Assembly (NCBI GenBank): GCA_947095585.1
Contig: OX352763.1
Coordinates: forward strand, 67,779,024-67,843,023
Length of the DNA stretch: 64,000 nt
DNA from: Nephrocerus scutellatus
Taxonomy: Eukaryota; Arthropoda; Insecta; Diptera; Pipunculidae
Direction of reading: 5' to 3'
Positions 33,390-45,245 of this stretch are shown here, piece by piece. How positions within the stretch are numbered: the stretch's first letter is position 1; every line of letters begins with the position of its first letter. Under the pieces are notes generated by a model, which worked only from the letters and a program-made list of their open reading frames with translations, did no database searches and had not been told where the DNA came from. Both the position numbers and the translations under genes were made by a program.

Positions 33390-33990
33390 CTAGGAAGGAC
33401 CAGTGATTCCTCCACGACTAGAAGAATAGAGTTGAATAGATTGAAAGATTTCGAAGTATTGTGAAATTATAAATTGCCAAATTTTAATTTATTGATTTTA
33501 ATAAAGAACACTGTGCTATGAAGTTAATTTTATGAGAACAAAAAAAAAGCAAATGACCGACTAATAGCAATGGTGACGACGAACGAACTTTCTTCTTTTT
33601 TGCCTTGGAATTTTGGCGAGTGTGTTCACTTGGTTCACTCCACCAGTGTTTACACGCCGCAACACTAGGTATGGTTGAAAATTCTTTATTGCGTGGCAAA
33701 ATTAATCTGGCAATATCCGCACCATCCGGACATATAGCCTTTTGATTTATTTTCTGCTTCATGCTGATTTACACTTGTAGGAACAATATTATCCCGATTT
33801 TCCCTAAAAATTCCGTTTATTATTTTCTTTGCTAATTCATTGTTTATTTCCATATGCGTTTCCGCCATTTTTACCTCTCTGGTTTTTTTTTTTTTTTTTA
33901 AACTTTCTAACTAACAGCAGCCACAGCGTATCGATTTGCGCTGTGCGTGAACCTGTTCCTGCTTCAAGTTTTTCAGGCAAAAGAAATTTA
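33390..33990. repeat. Unassigned duplicated flank, second copy
   Basis: Homologous to 16346-16892 with an extra ~58 bp (about 33648-33706) that keeps an alternative minus-strand frame open (33762-33484). Product not recognised. Confidence 0.55.
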
Positions 33991-35227
33991 AAAGTCCAAT
34001 GACCATGGTCCTTCATTCCTACTGTCAGGGAGGCCCCACATTACACCAAGCAATTCATGAAATAATAGTGCAAGTATGGGAAGAAGAAGTTATGCCAAAA
34101 GACTGGCGAAGAGGCATCCTGTGCCCCATACATAAGAAGGGAGATATCACAAAATGCAGCAATTATCGTGGTATAACGTTGTTGAGTACCGCGTATAAGA
34201 TTTTCTCCTCTATCCTTTAAGACAGGATAGCCCCATATTCATCATTGGTCCATACCAGTGTGGCTTCATCCCAGGCAAATCAACAACTGATCAGATTTAC
34301 ACCCTAAGGCAGGTGATGGAAAAATGTCTAGAGTTTCAAAACTCACTACACCATCTTTTTATAGACTTTAAAGCCGCCTATGATAGCATAGCCAGAGTAG
34401 AACTTTATAAAGCCATGAGAGAATTCCGCATCCCAAATAAACTGACACGACTATGTAGGTTGACCATGACCAATGTTATAAGCCAAGTAAAAATATCCGG
34501 ATCACTATCAAGCCCATTCAACATTTATAACGAGTTCCGACAAGGGGATGGACTGGCCTGCGTCCTCTTCAACCTGGCGTTGGAAAAAGTGATCCGAAAC
34601 TCTGACGTAACGGCGAGATGAACAATCCTCTATAAGTCCATTCAGATACTGGCTTACGCAGACGATATTGACATCGTTGGTAGAAACCAAAGAGCTGTAC
34701 AGGAAGCTTTCATCCAGATAGAGCAGGCGGCACGAAATCTGGGGCTGCACATAAATGAGAGCAAAACAAAGTACATGGTGGTCACGTCTGCGAGTAGAAG
34801 ATCCAACATTGGTCCCTCAATTCAGATAGCCGATGTATAAGACAATGGTCATACCAGTACTTATATATGGATCCGAGACTTGGGTGCTTAGCAAAAAGCA
34901 TTCTGACCTCTTAGCCGCGTTCGAGAGAAAAGTCTTACGGAGAATTGTTGGCCCCGTATGAGAGGAAGGACGATTCCGGAGACTCTATAATGATGAGATT
35001 TACGAGCGTTACCGCGATGTCGACATCGTGAAGAAAATTAAGCTCGGTAGGCTCTGGTGGGCAGCGAGGACGGCCAAGCCTATGCTGGAAGAATGGCGTA
35101 GACCAGGACGCCCAGAGTTTAGGGATGCCAAACTGGATGACATCGGCTCGAAATCGGGACCGGTGGAGAGACTTTTTGCAGGAGGTCAGGACTGGACCCC
35201 GGTTGTAGAGCCAAATATGATGATGAC
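33991..35227 (+). pseudogene. LINE RT remnant, copy L3
   Basis: Same 5' truncation and flank as L2. F-I-D-F-K-A-A-Y-D is intact here and Y-A-D-D is at 34655-34666. Broken by TAA at 34218, TGA at 34619-34621, a deletion after ATTCAGATAG (about 34829) and a second deletion near 35064. The tail ATATGATGATG is followed by a flank different from L1 and L2 (GTAGACGTGTAAG). Confidence 0.84.
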
Positions 35228-36350
35228 GTAGACGTGTAAGAAAATAATAGTAGAACGGCTTTAATGAAGATGAAGCAACTTTTTCACAATTAACAAATAT
35301 TGCGAAAAGCCGGCGCAAGTGTGCCATCTGTAAATAAAAGACTGAATCTATACCCGTTAAAAATTCTGTTATGACTTTGATAATGTGCAACCAGCCGAAG
35401 AGCAGGAATTGAATTTGTCAAATAAATTCAACCAAATCACAAAGAACACTAGAGACAACAATATTAATGAAGCACGCGTGATGTTAATGGTTTAAAGGAA
35501 CCAAGACCTGTTGAAATAAGACTGTTGGACTATATTCAATGCCAGATATTAGGACAAGATACACGGTTTCAATAAAAATTATTACTTTTTTTAAAACACA
35601 CTATCGATGTTAGAGTTTTAAAGAGTAAAGTTTACAATAGCCACTTGCTGTAAAAGAGTCGTGGGCCAAGATGGCCGGTTTGAAAACGTACATCTCTATC
35701 TTAAAAATGTCAGAGGTTCAGCCGCTTATTGGCGGACAATTTAAAATGAACTCTTAGCTTAGCTTTGTTGGCTTTAGTTGTAATGACGTTAAATAGAAAG
35801 ATATGTGCAAAGCTCTGTTTATCGAAGATGGCCGACCACAGACCATCCAGACCCCTTGAACACAAAGATTAATTTAACAGTATCCGGTTATTGTCAGTCG
35901 ACATTTTATGATTCGTGTCAATGCTCTCATGAAATTTATAAAAAACAATAATGATGTTCTTGGTGGTCAGATTAAAGATTTTTGGTAGAGAGTTGAATTT
36001 TAAAACCGTGGGAGACCGCATCTTCACATGATAGACTGGATTTAAGTTCATGCACCTTTTGAACTGAACTAAAAAATTGTCGCGAGAAATATTAAAATAA
36101 TCCTCTGACATTTATTTAATTTATTTATTTATTTTAATTTATCTTGCGACAAGCGACATTGATAAAATTATCTGAAATAATCTGATTTGTTCGATAACTT
36201 TTGACTTATCATTGTTAATACCATTTATTCATACTGAGTTCACACAGCTGACTACGGCAATTTCCCGCAATTAAATCAGGTAATACATATTTAAGCTCGT
36301 TTTGAAAAAATTATTTTTTTTCTTTGTTTATTTTTAACAGCTTTTATTTA
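35228..36350. other. Unassigned AT-rich segment
   Basis: I see no coding region, structural RNA or recognisable element; short frames only, with a (TTTA)n stretch around 36112-36140. Confidence 0.5.
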
Positions 36351-36359
36351 ACTTGCTTT

Positions 36360-37229
36360 GTTCGCTTACCACAAATCTTGAAAGTCGATTTTCATCAATT
36401 TCCCGTTGTCCGATTGAGTTGAAATTTTACACAAACACGAAGTTCCCCCGTGACAATGCAATGTTGTGGTACAAACTAACTTTTTGGGCAATGGACTTGT
36501 CATTTAAAAGCTTCATTAATTTTGCGGTCTAAAATGTTGCCAGCCAATTTCGAAATACATTTCGTTATCAAATCGAATTAAAGTTTCCAAGCATGTGCAG
36601 TACTAATTATATTACAATACTTTGGTTCCATTGAGCTAGTCTGATTATGGACTCTAAAGATACACGCAGTTTTTTGGGTTCACCTGTTTCTTGGCTGCAA
36701 ATCTTGCAACTCGATTTTCATCATCTTCCAATTGTTCAATTGTTTTGCATTTTTGAATAAACATGTAATCACGGGGACAATGCAATGTTATGGTGCAAAT
36801 TAAATAATAATAGAAATATTACTCGCGACAGACAATTGCGGACAGGCCTAGCTCTTCGCGACCATTTGCTTTGCGCGTTTACTAACGGACTAACGCGTAA
36901 AAATCTACGACACTCTACTTGTACAATGCTCGTGTTAATCGCTTGTTATGTTCGTTGTCACCGCTAACAACAGAACTATCATCGTTTCACTTTAAGCATT
37001 GAGTTATTTGGCTTGTAAATGGCAAATGATAACTTCTTGTAAGCCATGCGATGAAACTTCGAAGAGGGCACATCGCAGGCAAACGAGCCAAAGAAGATGT
37101 TTAAAAAGGGAAAGAAAAAAGAAAAACGGAAATCGAAAATTGAAGGCGCAGAGAGGTAAACTTGTAAGACATGACGATTGTCGTAATGGAAGTACATTAT
37201 ATCCCAAAATTAACTTAAATTGAAATTTA
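36360..37229. repeat. Dispersed repeat, copy 1 (empty-site copy)
   Basis: 36698-37229 matches 59784-60264 plus 61339-61414. An older internal copy of its first part is visible at about 36370-36490 (AATCTTGAAAGTCGATTTTC, GACAATGCAATGTTGTGG). Contains GTTATTTGGCTTGTAAATGG and AAAAACGGAAATCGAAAATTG stretches. No coding sequence recognised; element type unknown. Confidence 0.7.
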
Positions 37230-37991
37230 GGAAAAGGCGATGGCAGGCAGGCAGGCGGAGCCAATAGGACGAGATTTTCGGCAACAATCATCAGGGGAAA
37301 CAAGAGATCGCAACGATTACGACGGATGTGTTTCTATAGCAAGAGGAGTAAATCACACCAAAGGAATTCTCTGCGGCCTTTAACCTAAATTTTCCTCTGC
37401 GTAATTACCACATAAGCTTACTTTTTCGATTTGTTCTCCATGTCGACCGCATCCAAAAGTTGTGCACCTGACTATAAAATGCCGATTGTGTTAATACGCA
37501 CGCCTGCGCTAAAGAGATGCTAGTAACTCGTCTTAATGTGCCAAAAGCAAATAAACCGTCTTTAAAAAAAAAAAAAAAAAAACTACTTAAACCTGAAATT
37601 TAATATGCGTTGCGTGCTACACGTATCTCGCACTCGGCCTGCAAAGATTGCACATTCAAGGGAAATCCTTTCCTATATACACATTTGTGTCACTCCCTTG
37701 CTGGCAGTCAATGGTGTTTTGTCGGAATAATCATAGGCTTTGAACTCATGCCCCGAATTAAAGCGGCAGACACGACGAGAAAATGCCAGGCTGAGCCCGG
37801 AGGTGCCGTGCTGTGTCGCCCAAAGAGTGCAGTGCCAAATTAACGTCAATTAACAGATAATATAAAAATATTACAAATCTTACTTTTTATATTATAATCC
37901 CATACACTCAAACAATTACAATTCATCAATTACCTTACTTTTTAAATTCTCTATATTAACTTCGCGTGCCCATGGCTGGCTGGCTGGCTGC
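37230..37991. other. Unassigned segment left of the large retrotransposon
   Basis: Contains AATAAA near 37551 followed by an A18-19 run (about 37564-37582), like the 3' end of a retroposed polyadenylated transcript, and an AT-rich tract resembling one at about 56150-56600. Ends with GGCTGGCTGGCTGGCTGC, the insertion point. Confidence 0.45.
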
Positions 37992-39295
37992 TGTGGTGGC
38001 GACGACCTACGTCCAAAAATAAAATTCAAAAAAATACTGCATTGTTGTCGATGTAAATTTAACTTGGGTTTGGTTTACACCGAAAGTGAATTATTGAGAA
38101 TTTTAGGGTTGTTAATTCAACTCCTACCGACAGTAGTTAACCATCATGCGTGGGGAATTTTTTTCCACTCTCTTGGAAATGTTTTCTAACGACTGCAGCA
38201 TATTCCGACACCTCACCGGGTGCAGCTGTTATCACACTTACACTTCCTGGCATCTGTACTGGAGACAAACAAAATGCAACATACTTGTGTTTTGAATCAC
38301 CCTGCCGTGTTAACTTGTGCACCAACGCTGCCCCCTCTTTCTTTTCGCTCTTTTGGCTACACCGCTTTAACTCCATTAACAGGCAACACCAACAAGTGGC
38401 TAACCCCTCAGTAGAAAAAAAAAAGAGAGAGAACAGAGAGTGAGAGAATATATTTAGCAACACCAATGATAGTCTGGTACAGGGTTGCCGCTGACTATTT
38501 TTGAGAAGTTCGCAAAAATTTAAAATTAATCGGTTTTTCATCAGTATTAACTTTAAAAATATTCCTTCAGCGCCAGCACTGCTGTGAGGAAGCGTGACAA
38601 TTCCTGCCACAAATGTATATGTATTCATCCAGGGGTTTTTTTTTTTTTTTGGTTCCCACTCTGTACCGAAACCCTTCCAAATTTTGTATATTGAAAATAT
38701 CTTGAAAAACTCTTGCCTTGAACTATTGACTCAAGTAATTTATATTCATTTATTAAATCATTTCTTGACAAAGCGTCGCAACACCAATTTCTGCCGCCTG
38801 GGGAGACACCTTGTCTTGGGTAGAACTCGAATCAAGAAGCAATATTTGAGCAGTAACTTGAATCAAAGGTCAAATTGGTTTTACAAAGTCCTGGAGGTTG
38901 AGGGCTGAGACTCATTTAATTTGGTGCTGCAAATAGTCGTCGGGGTTGCATGAGCAATTTGATTTCGAAGTTCTAAATTCTAAAAAAAGTGACAAATATT
39001 ACAAATTTTCGTTTCGTGGGCTCATGGTCGCATTGCGTGAAAATATTGTCAATCTGCGACTAAAGTCGCACAACGGCAACCCTGGTCTTGTGGTCAAACT
39101 ACGTCATGCCGAGGAAGAGCTGAGGAGTGGAGTTGAGAAGGAACTAAATAGAGCGACAGTTGGTCAGAGATATCATTGGTGTCGGTCGCCCCAAATTTGT
39201 GCGTGTCCAGTGTCCAGTGTCCAGCAATTTCGCCACAGTCTTTTTTTTTGGAAATTATTTTTTTTGATTCGCATTTTTTTGCGACGTTAAATATA

Positions 39296-41740
39296 TTGAT
39301 TATATGCAAAAGTCTCTTTTTTATTATCTGTTCCTGAAACCTAAAATTTATATTTACCTTTTAAAAAAAAGTATAACTCCTGTAAAAAGGAAACTTTTCA
39401 AAATGGTGGCTCAGAGTGCGCGTCGGTTCGCGAATATTGCCAAAATTAAAAGTTATTCGGCATTAACATATCAATTTAAAAATATAAATCATCGGCGATA
39501 AAGGCCAATTCATTTGAAGGATTTACCGGGTGATTATATGCCAAAGTCTTTTTTGTATTATCTGTTCCTGAAAAATAAAATTTTATATTTACTTTTTTTT
39601 AAAAAAATATAACTCCTGTAAAAAGGAAACTTTTCAAAATGGTGGCTCAGCCAGTGCGCGTCGGTTCGCGAATATTGCCAAAATTAAAAGTTATTCGGCA
39701 TTAACATATCAAGAAAAAAATATAAATCATCGGCGATAAAGGCCAATTCATTTGAAGGATTTACCGGGTGATTATATGCCAAAGTCTTTTTTGTATTATC
39801 TGTTCCTGAAAAATAAAATTTTATATTTACCTTTTTAAAAAAATATAACTCCTGTAAAAAGGAAACTTTTCAAAATGGTGGCTCAGCCAGTGCGCGTCGG
39901 TTCGCGAATATTGCCAAAATTAAAAGTTATTCGGCAATAACATATCAATTTAAAAATATAAATCATCGGCGATAAAGGCCAATTTATTTGAAGGATTTAC
40001 CGGGTGATTATATGCCAAAGTTTTTTTATTATCTGTTCCTGAAAAAAATAAAATTTTATATTTACCTTTAAAAAAAAAAGTATAACTCCTGAAAATTGGA
40101 AACTTTTCAAAATGGTGGCTCAGCCAGTGCGCGTCGGTTCGCGAATATTGCCAAAATTAAAAGTTATTCGGCATTAACATATCAATTTAAAAATATAAAT
40201 CATCGGCGATAAAGGCCAATTTATTTGAAGGATTTACCGGGTGATTATATGCCAAAGTCTTTTTATTATCTGTTCCTGAAAAAAATAAAATTTTATATTT
40301 ACCTTTTAAAAAAAAGTATAACTCCTGAAAATTGGAAACTTTTCAAAATGGTGGCTCAGCCAGTGCGCGTCGGTTCGCGAATATTGCCAAAATTAAAAGT
40401 TATTCGGCATTAACATATCAATTTAAAAATATAAATCATCGGCGATAAAGGCCAATTTATTTGAAGGATTTACCGGGTGATTATATGCCAAAGTCTTTTT
40501 ATTATCTGTTCCTGGAAAAAATAAAATTTTATATTTACCTTTTAAAAAAAAAGTATAACTCCTGAAAATTGGAAACTTTTCAAAATGGTGGCTCAGCCAG
40601 TGCGCGTCGGTTCGCGAATATTGCCAAAATTAAAAGGTATTCGGCATTAACATATCAATTTAAAAATATAAATCATCGGCGATAAAGGCCAATTTATTTG
40701 AAGGATTTACCGGGTGATTATATGTCAAAGTCTTTTTATTATCTATTCCTGAAAACATAAAATTTTATATTTACCTTTTAAAAAAAAAAGTATAACTCCT
40801 GTAAAAAGGAAACTTTTCAAAATGGTGGCTCAGCCAGTGCGCGTCGGTTCGCGAATATTGCCAAAATTAAAAGTTATTCGGCATTAACTTATCAAGTTGA
40901 AAATATAAATCATTAGCGATAAAGGCCAAATTATTTGAAAGATTTACCGGGTGATTATATGCCAAAGTTTGTTTATTATCTGTTCCTGAAAAATAAAATT
41001 TTTATATTTACCTTTTTTTAAAAAAATATAACTCCTGTAAAAAGGAAACTTTTCAAAATGGTGGCTCAGCCAGTGCGCGTCGGTTCGCGACTATTGCCAA
41101 AATTAAAAGTTATTCGGCATTAACATATCAAGAAAAAAATATAAATCATCGGCGATAAAGGCCAATTCATTTGAAGGATTTACCGGGTGATTATATGCCA
41201 AAGTCTTTTTATTATCTGTTCCTGAAAAAAATAAAATTTTATATTTACCTTTTAAAAAAAGTATAACTCCTGTAAAAAGGAAACTTTTCAAAATGGTGGC
41301 TCAGAGTGCACGTCGGTTCGCGAATATTGCCAAAATTAAAGTTATTCGGCATTAACATATCAATTTAAAAATATAAATCATCGGCGATAAAGGCCAATTC
41401 ATTTGAAGGATTTACCGGGTGATTATATGTCAAAGTCTTTTTATTATCTATTCCTGAAAACATAAAATTTTATATTTACCTTTTAAAAAAAAAAAGTATA
41501 ACTCCTGTAAAAAGGAAACTTTTCAAAATGGTGGCTCAGCCAGTGCGCGTCGGTTCGCGAATATTGCCAAAATTAAAAGTTATTCGGCATTAACATATCA
41601 AGTTAAAAATATAAATCATAGGCGATAAAGGCCAATTTATTTGAAGGATTTACAGGTATAACTCCTGAAAATTGGAAACTTTTCAAAATGGTGGCTCAGC
41701 CAGTGCGCGTCGGTTCGCGAATAGTTCCAAAATTGGAAGT
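39296..41740 (+). repeat. ~237-bp tandem repeats in 5' LTR U3 (10 copies)
   Basis: Each unit has GATTTACCGGGTGATTATATG, a poly-A run, AAACTTTTCAAAATGGTGGC, CAGTGCGCGTCGGTTCGCGA and CATCGGCGATAAAGGCC. The last unit is partial. The motif CAAAATGGTGGC resembles a YY1/Pho-type ATGG core and recurs once per unit. Confidence 0.92.
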
Positions 41741-41860
41741 TAATTTGCATTGGCATTTCCATATGGCAATGAAACGGCATTGGCGATAAAGGCCATGCAA
41801 CTTAAAGCACTTACCTGGTAATTGTGAAGAATTATTCTTTGGTTCCTGGAAACATATATG

Positions 41861-41900
41861 TATATAAAAGCATTGTTGGATACTTACATTTCATACTTCA
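41861..41900 (+). promoter_or_regulatory. LTR core promoter
   Basis: TATATAAAAG at 41861-41870 with TTTCATAC about 30 bp downstream as a likely start. It lies just right of the ~237-bp repeats, which would place them in U3. The same sequence is in the 3' LTR near 54383. Confidence 0.6.
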
Positions 41901-43017
41901 ACTGTCTGAAGGATTCTGCAAATGGAGCATCGGAGGATTAGACAGCACGACGCCTGATTGACCCTGCTACGGGGATATAGCCACATATACCTTTTGTTGT
42001 TTTTCCAGTGCCTTTAGCGCTTGGAGGGTATTTCCGTTATTAATTATAAATAATTTTTCTTTTTCGGGTTTCTATTCTTTGTTCTTTTTTTTTTGTTCAA
42101 TTGATTACTAGCCTATCATGAAACGTTAAGCACTAACCTTTTGTTTACAGCCACCGCCAGACATCGACTACGTCAGCGCTGTCGGAGGAGATGATCGGAG
42201 GTAATTAGAAAAAAAAAATATATATATGTATATAAAAGATAAAACAATTTAATTTCATCCCTGGATGAGAAATTTTCATGTCAGTATTTTATAATAAATT
42301 ATATTTGTTTTTAAAGTATATAAAACAAACAAATAATTTTTTTATATATTTGATTATTTCTCCTATGTTATTAAGAATTAGTTTAAGCGGGTGGAGGGAA
42401 ATAATTTGGAATTAATAAAATAAATATATGAATGCATACATATGTATGCACTCATTTAATGGCAATTAAAAAAGTAATGAGTAATCCTTGAAGAAGGTTT
42501 GGTGGCGTTTTCTCTCTCTCCTCACGAACGTCTCAAATGGTTGGTCCTTGTTCGGATCGGTCGCAACGGATCCTGTCGTCTCGTCTTTTAAATTTTTTTG
42601 TGTGGTTGAAATAGGAACTCCTTGCCCTCGCGAAATGAATTTCCAGGATCATTGGTGGCCCACCCGAGGGGGCAAATGTCAAGGTCATGGCAATAGCCTG
42701 AGGATACCTTTTCGAACCCTTTCCTTTTTTCCCCTCCTAACGTGCACGCATAAATTTTGTGTAATGGTACCACAGTTGGAGTGGCCGGCAAGAACCCCCC
42801 CACATCCCGACGAGCTAGATAGAGCATCGCTAGGCGTGCACATCGCCAATAGCCTTCCCCAACTGCAGCACATGCGCTTGAGAAATAGCGCGATCCGCCT
42901 GTGCCCTGCTATGGCCATTGGTGTAGCTACGTAGGTAGATACAGCAATGGAAGCAGCAAGAAGAAGAAGAACAATTAGCAAACAGCAATCTTCAACAATA
43001 ACACGTACACCATTACA

Positions 43018-44612
43018 TAAATGGCGCCCAACGTGGGGCCTGAAAGAGGTCAGTTCTTCTGATTTTCTTTTGGGTTCCACAAACTTTGTTTGTTTCAAAT
43101 TTCCCTTTTTGCTTAATATAATTGTCGATAGGACTTCATTTTTACAACCGAGCGTGGACAGTTAGTCAGTTTCATTTGGAATCGCAGATAATTTGGAGCT
43201 TCTAGCTGAATTCCTGACCAAAGTTACTGGTCTAAACAAAACCCTCAATATTTTTTTAAGATATTCCGCAGCAAGGTTATTTTCCCTTATATCAGGACTT
43301 CAGTCGGCTGTTCAGGATGATCGGACTTTCTTGTGGAATGGCAGACGTTTACTGTAAGCAGACGGCCTGCCCAAAGAACAGTTGAATTATCTTGTGGTCG
43401 AGATGTCCACAATTTCATCTTTAATATTAATTGATTTTGCTCGATTAATTTTCTTGTTTAGCCACGTTGGCGCGATACATACACCATTACATAAATGGCG
43501 CCCAACGTGGGGCCCGAAATAGTTCAGGCGTCGGTCAGAATTCTTATGGGTCTCGCAAACAAATTAGCTTTATTCCCATTTCAAATTTTAACCCTTGGTA
43601 TTAGCTTAATAAAAATCAGTGTTTGTAAACACTTATTAATTTTGTTCGTCCAGCGGGAGGCTGATAGCCTGGCGATAGCAGGTCTATCCAGTTGTATGCG
43701 GAAATTCTGGCGATTTAGCGTCTGACTGCTGAGCGCTTGACCAATGCCGCTGGATGACTTAAGAAGCATCTGGCAAGGCAGGTGAGCCGGCGTAAAACGG
43801 CTGGAAACCTGACCGATGCGTTTGATGCGGTCCTGTGTAATCAGTTCCTCTGAGACCAGTGTGGACTCGATTTCACCCGGAATTGCAGGCAACCTGGCGA
43901 AACTCTGCTGGATGCCTGACCGGAAATTTCTACGAGTTTGCATTGTTATTTCGGTTGATTGCTTCGTTAAGTTTAGGTCATAAGACAGCAACTCGCGCAG
44001 GACAAATCAAGGTATGGGCTTCGCGTTGGAGCTGTTCGATTTGGCTCGGAACCACAGGATTTGGCACGGGTTGAATACCTGACCAGAAATGTCTTACAGT
44101 ACCCAGTAACGAAAGCCTATGCTCATTCAGTAATTAGTTTGGCTTATTAATTTTTCCCTTCAATTGGCAAACCTAGTTTTTTTTATGAAACCACAGTTTA
44201 CCCTAACAAATAATTCCTCAAGCCAACAAAAAGGTACGGATTATTTAAATTTTTTTGTCTTGTCAGACCTGGCAGACAGGGCAAGGGTCCCTGACCATGA
44301 GAGAGAAGGAAAGCTGTCAAAAGCATCCTGATTCATTGTTGAATGAGAGGATGAGAGGCGAGAGAGAGAGAGAGAGAGAAATGCCAAATTGAACCCATTA
44401 TTAGTCCGGTTAGTTTGACAATTGTCTCAATAATATTATTTCTGTTGTTCTTTCCCCGTTTAATTTCGGTGGTAACGAGGTAACGTTACCGCAAAGGTTG
44501 AAGAATATCATTCAAAATCCTCAAACGATATTTGAAGTTAATAAGATTTTTTTTTTTGGCCTTATCAGGCGTATGCTGAGTGGTTCCTCGAGGTTCCGAA
44601 GGCGTAATTTCT

Positions 44613-44668
<56 letters not shown>

Positions 44669-45245
44669 AAGCCCCAAATTACTGGTGGCGCTCCACTAGT
44701 AGTTAAATTAAATTGTTCTTGGTTTCGTGTACCTTATGTTAAGTTTTGATGACGTGCTTTAGTACATATATTTACTTCGTATATTATCCTAAGGACGCTT
44801 ACGGCCGTTTTGGAATTGGTATTTAAGACCATATATATATTTCAGGCAGATTTCGGGAAATCTGGGCCTTGTTTCTTATTAATTATATTTCTATTACAAT
44901 CCAGGAATCGTAGGGTTGAACCCGATTCACAATTTTTTTTTTAAAAGGCCCAACAATTGTGCCCATAAAGCTTATTAGTCTTAGGAAGACTAATTGAAAG
45001 GCGTACTTTTTTTTGTCGCTAAGAAACTTCTGTTTGTCGATTTAGTGTACACTTAGTTTCAGCGCCAAATCGGGGCGTTTTACATTCGGCTTCTCGCGTT
45101 AAACTGGCAAGGAATCTCCTGGTCAATATCACTCCTACCAACCAAGTAATTGTTCCTACGTCCGACATCTGAGTAATTAACAAAGATTCGTAACACTAGC
45201 TAGCAAAATTATAACCTTCTTGATCGTACCTTCCAGCGCTCCTTA
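43018..45245 (+). other. Long 5' leader of the large element
   Basis: 2.2 kb between LTR and gag. It holds the duplicated LTR-end/primer-site segment (43006-43045 and 43480-43519, offset 474), a GA run (44361-44379) and an A-run of about 50 (44617-44666). Recurrent CCTGACC(A/G) motifs occur at 43806, 43916 and 44087. No coding region is supported. Confidence 0.7.
43022..43039 (+). other. Primer binding site, tRNA-Lys1,2 type
   Basis: TGGCGCCCAACGTGGGGC, 4 nt after the LTR end, matches the tRNA-Lys1,2 primer site known from retroviruses. A second copy with the preceding U5 end (TACACCATTACATAAA) lies at 43480-43513. Confidence 0.88.

Larger units (their letters stand above)
37992..43017 (+). 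mobile_element. 5' LTR of the large element (5,026 bp)
   Basis: Parts are a unique U3 segment (37992-39290), ten ~237-bp tandem repeats (39296-41740), a TATA box (41861-41870), and a transcribed part with AATAAA-type signals (about 42411-42425) and splice-site-like TTTACAG (42144-42150) and GGAG-GTAATT (42197-42206). It ends ACCATTACA. Frames inside, including one at 42488-42934, begin without ATG and are not supported as genes. Confidence 0.9.

Noticed and set aside
36979..37303. Overlapping frames around 37.0-37.3 kb
   Set aside because: Present in the dispersed repeat only, on both strands, with no domain and no conservation of frame in the second copy.
38137..39290. Several frames conserved between 38.1-39.3 kb and 50.4-51.6 kb
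   Set aside because: These are the same LTR sequence twice; no coding signal beyond that.
42488..42934. 148-codon frame conserved in both LTRs of the large element
   Set aside because: It starts at TTG, lies in U5, and is conserved only because the two LTRs are copies of each other; no domain seen.
44617..44666. Poly-A run as evidence for a retroposed gene in the leader
   Set aside because: No poly(A) signal or gene body upstream and no target duplication; treated as a homopolymer within the leader.
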